Assembly: GCA_025459425.1 (NCBI GenBank)
Contig: JALOQF010000017.1
Location: 1-40,755 of the forward strand
Direction of reading: 5' to 3'
Origin: Myxococcaceae bacterium
GTDB taxonomy: Bacteria > Myxococcota > Myxococcia > Myxococcales > Myxococcaceae
DNA: 40,755 nt
Shown here: positions 8,524-17,069 of the stretch, one piece after another
Layout of the letters: every line of letters begins with the position of its first letter
Position numbering within the stretch: the first letter of the stretch is position 1
Program-made: the position numbers and the translations under genes
The notes under the pieces: generated by a model
What the model was told of the DNA's origin: nothing
The model's database searches: none
What the model saw: only the letters and a program-made list of their open reading frames with translations

Positions 8524-8748
8524 GGTTCCGCCGGTTCCCTAGCCCACGGCCCGCGGCTGGGCGCGGAATTCGATGGCACTGCACCCGCCCCTCGTTGCCG
8601 GACCGTGACGCAAACCGTGCGCACCCGACCGCGCACCATGCACCGCACGCAGCCTTTGCGCCTTGCGCCCCGTCAACCCACGCGATCATCCACGCTGGCC
8701 TGTCGCGTGCTTGCCCCCCTCGAACCCCGCGCCTCGAGGAGCCCTTCG
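8524..8748. promoter_or_regulatory. Divergent upstream region of the DUF2378 operon and hyp cluster
   Basis: These 225 bp separate the GTG of the leftward operon from the ATG of hypC and must hold both promoters. I see no convincing -35/-10 pair and no sigma-54 box with correct spacing. The only clear signal is the GAGGAG ribosome site of hypC, seven bases before its ATG. A short repeat of TTTGCGCC/TTGCGCCCC at about 8655-8671 could be a protein site but is weak. Confidence 0.4.
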
Positions 8749-8973
8749 ATGTGTCTTGCCATTCCCGTTCAGGTGGTCGCGTTGCACCCGGGCGACCAGG
8801 CGACGGTCGACATGGGCGGCGTGCGAAAGGACATCTCGCTCGCGCTCGTCGAAGACGTCGCGGTCGGTGACTACGTCATCCTCCACGTCGGGTACGCCCT
8901 GCAGAAGCTCGACCGGGACGAAGCCCAGAAGACGCTCGAGGCCATCGCCGCCGCGGGAGCGCTCGCGTCATGA
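8749..8973 (+). CDS. hypC: Hydrogenase maturation chaperone HypC
   Basis: A 74-residue protein starting MCLAIPVQV, the invariant HypC N-terminus whose Cys2 (exposed after Met removal) holds the Fe(CN)2CO unit. HypC works with HypD to build and hand over this unit to the large subunit of [NiFe]-hydrogenases in the cytoplasm. The GDYVILHVGYALQKLD stretch is also typical. A GAGGAG ribosome site lies seven bases before the ATG. Its TGA overlaps the hypD ATG (ATGA), so the genes are coupled. Confidence 0.95.
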   Translation: MCLAIPVQVVALHPGDQATVDMGGVRKDISLALVEDVAVGDYVILHVGYALQKLDRDEAQKTLEAIAAAGALAS

Positions 8974-10112
8974 AGTACATCGACGAGTTCCGAGACGGCC
9001 AGTCGGCTCGTGCCATCGCGGCCACCATCGCGCGCGAGGTCGACCCGTCGCGCCGCTACCACCTGATGGAGTTCTGCGGCGGCCACACGCACGCCATCTC
9101 GCGCTACGGCATCGCCGACCTGTTGCCCTCGAACGTGCGCCTCGTTCACGGGCCGGGCTGCCCGGTGTGCGTGCTGCCCATCGGCCGCGTCGACGACGCC
9201 ATCGGGCTCGCGCTGAACCACCGCGTCATCCTCGCGACCTACGCCGACTGCCTGCGCGTGCCCGCGTCGAAGGGCCTGTCGCTCATGAAGGCGAAGGCCC
9301 AGGGCGCCGACGTGCGCATGGTGTATTCGAGCGCCGACGCGGTGAAGCTGGCCGTCGACAACCCCGGCAAGCAGGTCGTCTTCTTCGCCATCGGCTTCGA
9401 GACGACGACGCCTCCGACGGCGGTGGCGATTCTCGAGGCGCAGCGGCTCGGCCTCACCAACTTCTCGGTCTTCTGCAACCACGTGCTGACCCCGGCGGCC
9501 ATCGCCCACATCCTCGAGAGCCCCGAGGTGCGCGAGCACGGCACCGTGCCGCTCGACGCCTTCATCGGCCCCGCGCACGTGTCGGTCATCATCGGCAGCC
9601 AGCCGTACGAGCACTTCGCCAGCGAGTACGGCAAGCCGGTCGTCATCGCGGGCTTCGAGCCGCTCGACGTGATGCAGGCGGTGCTGATGCTGGTGCGGCA
9701 GCTCAACGAGGGCCGCGCCGAGGTCGAGAACGAGTTCACCCGCGCGGTGACGCCCGAGGGCAACCTGAAGGCCCAGGCGCTGGTGGCCCGGGTGTTCGAG
9801 CTGCGGAAGGCCTTCGAGTGGCGGTGGATGCGCTCGGTGCCGTACAGCGCGCTCCGCATCTAGGACAGCTTCCGCGACTTCGACGCCGAGGTGCGCTTTC
9901 AGGTCGAGACGAAGTCAGTGGCCGACAACAAGGCCTGCGAGTGCGGCGCGATTCTGCGCGGGCTCAAGCGCCCGCAGGACTGCAAGCTGTTCGCGACGGT
10001 GTGCACGCCCGAGAACCCGATGGGCTCGTGCATGGTGTCGTCCGAAGGGGCCTGCGCGGCGCACTACACCTACGGCCGCTTCCGTGACGCGCAGGTGGAG
10101 GCCGCTCCATGA
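8970..10112 (+). pseudogene. hypD: HypD, Fe(CN)2CO assembly scaffold, interrupted by an in-frame TAG
   Basis: The full frame would encode about 380 residues. The first 297 are intact HypD, with the key cysteines in FCGGHTH and GPGCPVC and a complete core. Codon 298 (9861-9863) is TAG; the same frame then continues directly with FDAEVRF and the whole C-terminal region (CECGAILRG, DCKLF, CTPE, SSEGACAA) that carries the 4Fe-4S cysteines, ending at a normal TGA overlapping hypE. E. coli HypD aligns straight through the stop with no gap. HypD without its cluster is not expected to work, so this is a nonsense mutation, a sequencing error or, less likely, readthrough. TAG is used as an ordinary stop by hypX and tonB nearby. 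Confidence 0.88.
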
Positions 10113-11158
10113 AGCCCATTCGCGCCGGCTACGTGCGCCCCATCGACTTCACCTCGGGCCGCGTCGACCTGACGCACGGCTCGGGCGGGCGCTCGATGGC
10201 CCAGCTCATCGAAGAGCTCTTCCTCGCCAACTTCGACAACGCCTGGCTCCGACAGCAGAACGACCAGGCCGTCTTCGACGTACCGAAGGGCCGCCTCGTG
10301 ATGGCCACCGACGCGCACGTCGTCTCGCCGCTCTTCTTCCCCGGCGGAGACATCGGCTGTCTCTCGGTGCACGGCACCATCAACGACGTGGCGACCGCCG
10401 GCGCGAGGCCGCTCTACCTCGCCGCGAGCTTCGTGCTGGAAGAGGGCTTTCCGCTGGCCGACCTGCGCCGCATCGTGCGCTCGATGGCGAAGGCGTCGAT
10501 GGAGGCCGGCGTGCCCATCGTCACCGGTGACACCAAGGTCGTCGAGCAGGGCAAGGGCGACGGGGTCTTCATCACCACCACCGGCGTCGGCGTAGTGCCA
10601 CAGGGCGTGAGCCCGTCAGGAGACCGCGCACGGCCGGGTGACCGCGTTCTCTGCTCCGGGACCATCGGCGACCACGGCGTGGCCATCATGGCGCAGCGCG
10701 AGAGCCTGGGCTTCACCACCGCGCTCGAGTCGGACACGGCGGCGCTGCACACGATGGTCGAGCTCATGGTGCGCGCGGTGCCCGACGTGCACGTGCTGAG
10801 AGACCCGACCCGCGGTGGCGTGGCGGCGACGCTGAACGAAATCGCCCGGCAGTCGAAGGTGGGCATGCTGATTCGGGAAGACGACCTGGCGGTGAAGCCC
10901 GAGGTGAAGGCGGCCTGCGAGTTCCTCGGGCTCGACCCGCTCAATGTGGCGAACGAGGGCAAGCTGCTCGCCATCTGCGCGCCAGGCGACGCCGAGGCGC
11001 TGCTGACCGCGATGAAGGAGCACCCGCTCGGGCGCCAGGCCTCCATCATCGGCACCGTGCACGAAGACCCGAACCACTTCGTGCAGATGGAGACGACGTT
11101 CGGCGGCAAGCGCATCGTCGACTGGCTGGCGGGAGAGCAGCTGCCGCGGATCTGCTGA
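10109..11158 (+). CDS. hypE: Carbamoyl-phosphate-derived cyanide ligand synthesis protein HypE
   Basis: A 349-residue PurM/AIR-synthase-fold protein. HypE dehydrates the carbamoyl group placed by HypF on its C-terminal cysteine to a thiocyanate, the source of the CN ligands of [NiFe]-hydrogenase. The protein ends in PRIC, the required C-terminal Cys motif. Early HGSGGR and the FDVPKG.. MATDAHVVSPLFFPGGDIG region form the ATP site; VLRDPTRGG is also conserved. It starts at an ATG overlapping the end of hypD and is followed after one base by hypX. It is intact, unlike hypD. Confidence 0.95.
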   Translation: MKPIRAGYVRPIDFTSGRVDLTHGSGGRSMAQLIEELFLANFDNAWLRQQNDQAVFDVPKGRLVMATDAHVVSPLFFPGGDIGCLSVHGTINDVATAGARPLYLAASFVLEEGFPLADLRRIVRSMAKASMEAGVPIVTGDTKVVEQGKGDGVFITTTGVGVVPQGVSPSGDRARPGDRVLCSGTIGDHGVAIMAQRESLGFTTALESDTAALHTMVELMVRAVPDVHVLRDPTRGGVAATLNEIARQSKVGMLIREDDLAVKPEVKAACEFLGLDPLNVANEGKLLAICAPGDAEALLTAMKEHPLGRQASIIGTVHEDPNHFVQMETTFGGKRIVDWLAGEQLPRIC

Positions 11159-11159
11159 C

Positions 11160-12866
11160 ATGCGCGTTCTGCTGCTGGCGCACGCCTTCAACAGCCTCAC
11201 CCAGCGGCTGTGGGTCGACCTGGCTGCCGAGGGCCATGACGTCTCGCTCGAGCTCGACATCGCCGACGCGGTGACCATCGAGGCCGTCGCGCTGTTCGAG
11301 CCGCACGTCGTCGTCGCCTCGTTCCTCAAGCGCGCGATTCCGGAGGCGGTGTGGCGCCGCGTGCCGTGCCTCGTGGTGCACCCGGGTCCACCGGGCGACC
11401 GCGGCCCGTCGTCCCTCGACTGGGCGATTCTCGAGGGCGCCCGCGAGTGGGGCGTCACGGTGCTCCAGGCGAACGAGGTGATGGACGGCGGGCCCCTCTG
11501 GGCATCGAGGACGTTCCCGATGCGCGAAGCGACGAAGAGCAGCCTGTACCGGAACGAGGTGACCGAGGCGGCGGCGTCCGCGGTGCGGGAAGCGCTCACG
11601 AAGCTCGAAGCGGAGGAGCGTCCACTGACGCAGGACGAGGCGGTCGTGCGCGCCCGGCCACCGATGCGACAGGCCCAGCGGCGCATCGACTGGGAGCGAG
11701 ACGACACCGAGGCGGTGCTGCGCAAGGTACGCGCGTCGGACTCGAGCCCCGGCGTGCTCGACGAAGCCCACGACGTGCATTGGTTCCGCGGCTTCCGGGC
11801 CGGGGTCGACGGCGCAGGCGCTCCGGGGGCGCTGCTCGGTCGTGACGAGCGCGGCGCGTTGCTGCGGAAGACCCGCGACGGCGCCGTGTGGCTGACGCAC
11901 GCGCAGCCGACGAAGGCGCCGGTGGACGCTCCCGAGGCGAGGCCCTTCAAGCGTCCCTCCGCTGAGGTGGTGCGGGCCGAGCTGCCGCTCGTTCCGGACG
12001 CGACGCGACGGGACATCGTCGCGACCGACGTGGGCGCGGTGACGTTGCTGCGTTTCGACTTCTCGAACGGAGCGATGTCGACGGCCGATTGCGTGAGCCT
12101 GCGTGACGCGTTCATCGAAGCCACCCGCCGCCCTTCACGCGTCATCGTGCTGCTGGGCGGAGCAGACTTCTGGTCGAACGGCATTCACTTGAACGCCATC
12201 GAGGCGGCGTCGAGCCCGGCCGACGAGTCGATGCGGAACATCGAGGCGATGGACGAACTGTGCCGCGCGGTCATCGAGTGCACCTCGCACCTCACCATCG
12301 CCGCGATACAGGGCAACGCCGGCGCCGGAGGGTGTTTCCTCGCGCTCGCCGCCGACGAGGTGGTGGCCCGGCGCAGTGTCATCTTGAACCCCCACTACAA
12401 GAACATGGGGAACCTCTACGGCTCGGAGTACTGGACGTACCTGTTGCCGAAGCGGGTCGGCGAGGCCGAGGCGAAGGCGCTGACGCAGGGGCGACTGCCG
12501 CTCGGGGCCGACGAGGCCCAGCGACGCCGCCTGGTCGACGTGACGTTCGACGGAACACCCACGGAGTTCGTCGCCCGGGTGACGGAGCACGCCCGCGAAC
12601 TGGCCGAGTCCCCAGACTTCGCGACGCGGCTCGAGCTCAAACGCGCGCGCCGGGTCGACGACGAAGCGAAGAAGCCGCTCGCGAGCTACCGCGAGGCCGA
12701 GCTGAAACGCATGCACCTCAACTTCTACGGCTTCGACCCGAGCTACCACGTGGCGCGGTACCACTTCGTGCACCGCCTCCCGCACGCGTGGACGCCGCTC
12801 CACCTCGCTCGGCACCGGAGCGATGCGTGGAAGAGGCAGCAGAAGCTGGTGACCCGCGACCGGTAG
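11160..12866 (+). CDS. hypX: HypX (HoxX), CO-ligand synthesis protein for oxygen-tolerant [NiFe]-hydrogenase
   Basis: A 568-residue two-part protein. Residues 1 to about 190 resemble formyl-THF transferases, with the HPG loop (VVHPGPPGDRGPSS), then a short C-terminal formyltransferase-like piece to about 270. Residues about 285-500 are a crotonase (enoyl-CoA hydratase) fold, with the oxyanion-hole segment IQGNAGAGG and the NPHYKNMGNLYGSEYW stretch. HypX takes a formyl group from formyl-tetrahydrofolate and releases CO for the active-site iron under air. The ATG comes one base after the hypE stop. Its presence implies an aerobic or O2-tolerant hydrogenase, but no hydrogenase subunits, hypA, hypB or hypF are in the window. 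Confidence 0.92.
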   Translation: MRVLLLAHAFNSLTQRLWVDLAAEGHDVSLELDIADAVTIEAVALFEPHVVVASFLKRAIPEAVWRRVPCLVVHPGPPGDRGPSSLDWAILEGAREWGVTVLQANEVMDGGPLWASRTFPMREATKSSLYRNEVTEAAASAVREALTKLEAEERPLTQDEAVVRARPPMRQAQRRIDWERDDTEAVLRKVRASDSSPGVLDEAHDVHWFRGFRAGVDGAGAPGALLGRDERGALLRKTRDGAVWLTHAQPTKAPVDAPEARPFKRPSAEVVRAELPLVPDATRRDIVATDVGAVTLLRFDFSNGAMSTADCVSLRDAFIEATRRPSRVIVLLGGADFWSNGIHLNAIEAASSPADESMRNIEAMDELCRAVIECTSHLTIAAIQGNAGAGGCFLALAADEVVARRSVILNPHYKNMGNLYGSEYWTYLLPKRVGEAEAKALTQGRLPLGADEAQRRRLVDVTFDGTPTEFVARVTEHARELAESPDFATRLELKRARRVDDEAKKPLASYREAELKRMHLNFYGFDPSYHVARYHFVHRLPHAWTPLHLARHRSDAWKRQQKLVTRDR

Positions 12867-12933
12867 CAGCGCGCCGGTCTCGCGGTCACGGCATTGACCG
12901 CGCCCGCAGCACCGCCGAGAGTCTTCCCTGTCC

Positions 12934-13097
12934 ATGGCGCTGTCTCTCTCTCAAGAGTTCGACGGGCTCATCGCCGCGCTCGAGCAGGCACACCTCGACG
13001 ACGCGCTCGTGGGTGGCCTCGCCGTCGCCGTGTTGGCTGCGCCGCCCACCCGCAAGTCCGCGATGAAATCGAACGACTGAAAGACCTCGACCGATGA
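12934..13097 (+). pseudogene. Nucleotidyltransferase gene remnant with internal deletion
   Basis: The ATG frame at 12934 gives a typical start of a small nucleotidyltransferase (LIAALEQAHLDDALVGGLAVAVLAAP, positions about 10-35), where the next residues should be the catalytic TKDIDLLV-type motif. Instead the frame stops after 48 codons. In another frame the sequence ends DEIERLKDLDR followed by TGA at 13095-13097, which looks like the usual C-terminus of the same family. So both ends remain but the middle, with the catalytic site, has been lost together with the frame. The TGA overlaps the ATG of the next remnant, as expected for an intact gene pair. Confidence 0.6.
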
Positions 13098-13270
13098 GCG
13101 TGTCGATGAAGCCCGCCGACATCACGCGGCGCCTCGCCGAAGCGAGTGAGGCCTCGGACCTGAGCGCCGACCGGCGGCTCGACGGAAAGCTCGACCTCTC
13201 GCCGAGCGGCATCTCTCAACGGCTTCGGGAAGCCTCGGAGCTGTTGGACCTGTGTTTCAGCTTGCGGGCG
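13094..13270 (+). pseudogene. Remnant of the nucleotidyltransferase partner gene
   Basis: From ATG 13094 the frame encodes a charged helical segment (MKPADITRRLAEASEAS, then RRLDGKLDLSPSGISQRL) of a type I associate with short proteins encoded just after such nucleotidyltransferases. After about 60 codons no stop is met and the frame reads on into the next gene, where it turns into Arg/Pro-rich nonsense, so the true C-terminus has been lost. The ATGA overlap with the upstream remnant suggests the two once formed a coupled pair, possibly a MNT/HEPN-like or toxin-antitoxin-like module. This identification rests on pattern memory. Confidence 0.45.
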
Positions 13271-13340
13271 CGCGAGCCCGGGAACAAGCGGCCCCTGCCG
13301 CGCGACCAGGAGCCGTCAGGACCCGCTGGGGCTGGAAGTC

Positions 13341-14297
13341 GTGTCGCCTGCCATGCTGACCATCGACCTCGACCGCCCTCCTCGCGACCGGTGGACCGGA
13401 CTGCGTTCCTGGCGCGAGCCCGCTCTCGCGCTCCTCGAGCTGTACCAACGAGACCTGGGGAGCGGTGCCACGGCTGCGATGGCCTTCATCACGGACGTTG
13501 CCCGGCAGGTGCTGCCCGCCGACACGATGCTCGAGCTCGAGGGAGTCGCCGAGGCGCTCGACCAACCACTCGAGCGGGTCGTCTTGTGCAACCTGTACTA
13601 CGACCTCATCAAGTCGTCGGTTGGCTGCTCGGCCTTCGCGGTCGACCTTCCCGATGGCCCGGTGCACGGCCGCAACCTGGACTGGTGGACCACCGGCGGT
13701 CTCCTTCGAGACCACACCACGACCATGACGTTCCTTCGCGCGGGACGCGTTCACTATCGGCTCGTCGGCTGGCCAGGCTTCATCGGGTGCTTCACGGGCG
13801 TCGCGCCGGGCCGCTGCTCCGTGAGTCTGAATGCCGTCCTGAGCGACGACCCGGCGATCGTAGCGGAGCCGGTGGTGTTCCTCCTGCGGCGCGTTCTCGA
13901 TTCGGCGCCGCACTTTGGCGCGGCACTCGAGATGCTGCGCGACAGTCCAGTCGCCAGTGATGCGCTGATGCTCCTCGTCGGCACCAGCCCCCGTCAGTTC
14001 GCGGTCATCGAGCGAACACCGCGTCGGAGCCACGTCCGTCTCCCGGAAGGCACCTTCATCACCGTCACCAACGACTACCGCGGCCTGGGATCCGGCGAAG
14101 CGGGGCTCGGGGAGCTCGCGAGAACGTCGTGCTCCCGCATGGCCCACCTCGAGACGGCGCTGACTCGTCAAACGGTGCGGTCGACGAGCGAGGCGTTCTC
14201 GCTGCTGGAGAACGCCGGCGTCAAAATGGGCATCACGGTGCAGCACGTGGTGATGCGCGCCTCGACGGGCGAGTGCGAGGTGCGGCTCCCGAAGTGA
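13341..14297 (+). CDS. C45/acid ceramidase-NAAA-like Ntn hydrolase
   Basis: A 318-residue protein of the N-terminal nucleophile superfamily related to acid ceramidase, N-acylethanolamine amidase and acyl-CoA:6-APA acyltransferase. The motif VGCSAFAVD with the following HGRNLDWW is diagnostic; Cys96 would become the N-terminal nucleophile after self-cleavage, leaving an alpha chain of about 95 residues and a beta chain of about 223. A later VTNDY stretch fits the family's Asn/Asp region. Such enzymes cleave amides of fatty acids or related acyl groups. No signal peptide is visible, so it may be cytoplasmic. GTG 13341 is chosen for a nearby GGAAG; ATG 13353 is equally possible. Confidence 0.8.
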   Translation: MSPAMLTIDLDRPPRDRWTGLRSWREPALALLELYQRDLGSGATAAMAFITDVARQVLPADTMLELEGVAEALDQPLERVVLCNLYYDLIKSSVGCSAFAVDLPDGPVHGRNLDWWTTGGLLRDHTTTMTFLRAGRVHYRLVGWPGFIGCFTGVAPGRCSVSLNAVLSDDPAIVAEPVVFLLRRVLDSAPHFGAALEMLRDSPVASDALMLLVGTSPRQFAVIERTPRRSHVRLPEGTFITVTNDYRGLGSGEAGLGELARTSCSRMAHLETALTRQTVRSTSEAFSLLENAGVKMGITVQHVVMRASTGECEVRLPK

Positions 14298-14323
14298 CGA
14301 CGTCGCCGACCTGCGGTGCCCGG

Positions 14324-15832
14324 TCAGGCCCGCGCCAGCATCGCGTTCGCGAACAGCCGCGCGAGCGCCATGATGGTGTGCTGCGGATTGACGCCGAGGT
14401 TCGTGGGAATCACCGACGCGTCGGCCACCACGAGCCCCTCGTAGCCGTGCACGCGGCCTTCTCCGTCCACCACCGAGCGCGTCGGATCGGCCCCCATCAC
14501 GCAGCCGCCGAAGAGGTGCGACAGAATCGCGATGTACTTGCGCGGGTCCGTCGGCCCATTGCGCAGCAACTCGACGTCCTTCGCCTCGAGCTGGAAGGGC
14601 AGACCCGCGATGCCCGGAATGATGGCGCGGGCCCCGGCCGCGAAGTGCATCTGGCCCAGCAGGTACATGCCCTGGCGGAAGCGCTCCATGTCGTCGGCGT
14701 TGAGCGTGTAGCGGACCACGGGCTTGCTGCTGAACGGCGCGTGGCCAATGGTGCCCGTCGACTCGGCCCGCACCGCGTGGCACCACATCGCGACGTGCCG
14801 GTACTGCCCCAGGCGCTTCATCAACTCGACGCCACCACCCGCGAAGCGTGAGGCCACCAGCTCGAGCGGAACCGACAACGTCTCGAGCTTGAGCCCCGGC
14901 GTCTCGCGGTAGTGCGTCGACGCCCAGCCCTGCGTCGCGCCCACGTTCTGGTCGACCGGCTCGTCGTAGACGCCGAACACCCCCGTCCCGGGGTGCGCGC
15001 GGAAGAACTGGCCCAGCGCGCGGTTCTTCACCCCGGAGCGCATCAGCAAGACCGGCGAGTGCGTCACCGACGCCGCCACCACCACGCCCTTCGTGGCGCG
15101 CACGAGGAACGAGGCACCCAGCTCGCGCGTGGCCGGGTGCTGGAACCGGCCCTCGACGCCCACCGCGCGACGCCCCTCGAGCACGACGCGTGACACCGGC
15201 GCGCACGACAGCACCAGGCCGCCACGCTCCATCACCTCGGGCACCCACACCACGTTGGTGCTCTGCTTCTTTCGCTTCCGGCAGCCCTGCAAGCACTGCC
15301 CGGTGCCCTCGCAGCCCTTCGCGTACCGGCGAATCCAGTGGCTCTCGAAGCCCATGGCCTCGGCGCCCTTCATCGCCAGCTCGTTGGAGCGCCCGCGCGA
15401 GCCCACCGGCACCTCTTCCACGCACAGCTCGCGCTCGAGCACCGCCTGCTCGGCCCACACCTGGTCGCGGAGCCCCTCGCCGCCCACGCCGTGCTCGCGC
15501 TCCCACTGGGTGAAGATGTCGGCCGGCGTACGAATGGCGATGGCCGAGTTCACCACCGTGGTGCCGCCCATCGTGCGCGCCTGCACCACCGGCCAGAGCG
15601 CGCGCCCCATGGTGACGGTGGCGCCCCAGTCGTCCATCAGGTCGCGCATCGCGCCGTACGCGCTCGACGGGTACTGCTCGGGCTCCCGCCACGCGCCGGC
15701 TTCGACGAGGGCCACCTTCGCCCCCGCGCGCGCCAGCACGACCGCCGCCGCGGCCCCGCCCGCGCCGCTGCCCACCACGACGTAGTCGACGTCGCCCTCG
15801 AAGCGCCGCTCCCTGAAGGACACGTGCGGCAT
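14324..15832 (-). CDS. GMC family FAD-dependent oxidoreductase
   Basis: A 502-residue flavoenzyme. The N-terminal VVVGSGAGGAAAA motif and the following VALVEAG bind ADP-ribose of FAD (about 18-48). MGGTTVVNSAIAIRTP matches the second GMC signature. A CLQGCRKRKKQS stretch resembles the cysteine motif of bacterial long-chain alcohol oxidase-like members. The C-terminus has HLFGGCVMG and VNPQHTIMALA, giving the catalytic base His485. GMC enzymes oxidise alcohols or sterols; this subclass points to a lipid-type alcohol, which is an inference. The ATG overlaps the stop of the small membrane protein upstream, suggesting a coupled pair acting at the membrane. Confidence 0.9.
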   Translation of the reverse strand: MPHVSFRERRFEGDVDYVVVGSGAGGAAAAVVLARAGAKVALVEAGAWREPEQYPSSAYGAMRDLMDDWGATVTMGRALWPVVQARTMGGTTVVNSAIAIRTPADIFTQWEREHGVGGEGLRDQVWAEQAVLERELCVEEVPVGSRGRSNELAMKGAEAMGFESHWIRRYAKGCEGTGQCLQGCRKRKKQSTNVVWVPEVMERGGLVLSCAPVSRVVLEGRRAVGVEGRFQHPATRELGASFLVRATKGVVVAASVTHSPVLLMRSGVKNRALGQFFRAHPGTGVFGVYDEPVDQNVGATQGWASTHYRETPGLKLETLSVPLELVASRFAGGGVELMKRLGQYRHVAMWCHAVRAESTGTIGHAPFSSKPVVRYTLNADDMERFRQGMYLLGQMHFAAGARAIIPGIAGLPFQLEAKDVELLRNGPTDPRKYIAILSHLFGGCVMGADPTRSVVDGEGRVHGYEGLVVADASVIPTNLGVNPQHTIMALARLFANAMLARA

Positions 15833-16224
15833 CAGTCGACCCTCCACGTGCCGGGGTCTTGCGGGTAGGCCGCGAGAGCAAGGCGCCGGCGCACCTCGGG
15901 GTGCTCGCCCCAGCAGAGGCCACACGGGAACTTCACGAGGAAGATGGCCTGCCGAACGAGGTACCAGTCGCTGCTGGCGATGCGGCTCGAGTGCCGGTCG
16001 AGGAGCGATACCGGGAGCAGAAAGGCCGGCAGCGGCACGAAGACGGTGAAGACGGGCGTGAGGTGGAACACGAGCGCGCCTGCGAGGACGCCGACCCACA
16101 TCAGCAGCGGAGACTCCCGCTGGAAGCGCTCGAGGAAGCCGTCGACGTCGCAGTCCTCGAGGCCGGGGAGGCCCTCCGTCCGCGGGTACAGCGCACACAT
16201 CGCCGAACGAACGAGCCACGTCAT
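15832..16224 (-). CDS. Small membrane protein coupled to GMC oxidoreductase
   Basis: A 130-residue protein with two adjacent hydrophobic helices at about 40-78 and a soluble C-terminal tail containing FPCGLCWGEHPEVRRR, a CxxC that could bind metal or form a disulfide. Its TGA overlaps the ATG of the GMC oxidoreductase, so the two are translated together; it may anchor the flavoenzyme or pass electrons from it. I do not recognise the family. ATG 16224 is preferred over the TTG six bases upstream. Confidence 0.65.
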   Translation of the reverse strand: MTWLVRSAMCALYPRTEGLPGLEDCDVDGFLERFQRESPLLMWVGVLAGALVFHLTPVFTVFVPLPAFLLPVSLLDRHSSRIASSDWYLVRQAIFLVKFPCGLCWGEHPEVRRRLALAAYPQDPGTWRVD

Positions 16225-16370
16225 GGACAAGGCGGGCTAGCGCAGTGGCTCCGCCCGCTCAATCGGAGTCAGCGGGGCCGTCTCACTCATTCGAGAAGCA
16301 TGGCCACCGCCACCGCTCCGAGCGCCACGCGAGGATTGACGGCGCGAACGCGCGCGGGTCGAGTGGGGCC

Positions 16371-17069
16371 ATGCGCTGCGTCGTCCTGCAACACGAAGCC
16401 CATGAGGGCCTCGGCCTGTTCGAGCCGGCCCTCTCAGCCGAGGGCTTCTCATTCGTGAAGCGGTTCCGCGGCGTCGAGCACAAGGACCTCGAGGCCGAGC
16501 TCCTGGTCGTCCTCGGCGGCTCGATGAGCGTCACCGACACCTCGGCGCACCCGTTCCTCGACGACGAAGTGGCGCTCCTCATCGAGCGCCTCGCGCTGGG
16601 CCGCCCCACGCTCGGCATCTGCCTGGGGGCGCAGCTCCTCGCCACCGCCGCGGGCAGCACCGTCACGCGGGGAAAGAATGGCTTCGAGGTCGGCGTCGGC
16701 CCGGTACGGTGGACGGCGCAGGCGCTCGCAGACGACGTGCTCAAGGGGCTCAAGCCGAAGTCCACCGTGGCCCATTGGCATGAAGACACCTGGGCTCCCG
16801 TCGAGGGGGCGACGCTGCTCGCCTCGACCGACCGCTACACCCAGCAGGCCTTCCGCCTCGGAGACTCGTTCGCGTTTCAGTTCCACCTCGAGCTGACCGG
16901 CGATGCGCTGGGCGCGTGGCTCGAGGGTGCGCGCGACGAGCTCGCTGCCGCCGGGAAGAACGTCGACGAGCTGAAGGCCTCACTCGGGAAGCTGCGGGCC
17001 GCCGAGGTCGAGAACCGCGCCGTCATCGAGCGGCTGGCGCACCACTTCGCCCGCGTCGCCCGGCGCTGA
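16371..17069 (+). CDS. Class I glutamine amidotransferase-like protein
   Basis: A 232-residue stand-alone class I amidotransferase domain, in the GMP-synthase-like group. The nucleophile elbow GICLGAQ has Cys84, and FQFHLE gives His172 and Glu174, completing the Cys-His-Glu triad. Early VVLGGSMSV forms the oxyanion strand. Such proteins release ammonia from glutamine or hydrolyse gamma-glutamyl compounds. No partner synthase is adjacent, so the physiological substrate is unknown. ATG 16371 is chosen: it follows a GAGTGGGG ribosome site by two bases and begins the domain exactly. Confidence 0.87.
   Translation: MRCVVLQHEAHEGLGLFEPALSAEGFSFVKRFRGVEHKDLEAELLVVLGGSMSVTDTSAHPFLDDEVALLIERLALGRPTLGICLGAQLLATAAGSTVTRGKNGFEVGVGPVRWTAQALADDVLKGLKPKSTVAHWHEDTWAPVEGATLLASTDRYTQQAFRLGDSFAFQFHLELTGDALGAWLEGARDELAAAGKNVDELKASLGKLRAAEVENRAVIERLAHHFARVARR

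Noticed and set aside
8524-8748. TGGCAC near 8574 as a sigma-54 (-24/-12) promoter for hypC
   Set aside because: The TTGC that follows is 15 bases away rather than about 5, so the spacing is wrong.
9861-9863. TAG in hypD as a programmed pyrrolysine or reassigned codon
   Set aside because: TAG ends other genes here (hypX, tonB), HypD is not a known pyrrolysine protein, and the position is not catalytic; mutation or error is simpler.
16228-16262. tRNA-like stretch (GGCTAGCGCAGTGGCT with flanking GCGGGC/GCCCGC)
   Set aside because: No anticodon or T-arm can be formed; only a short stem is present.
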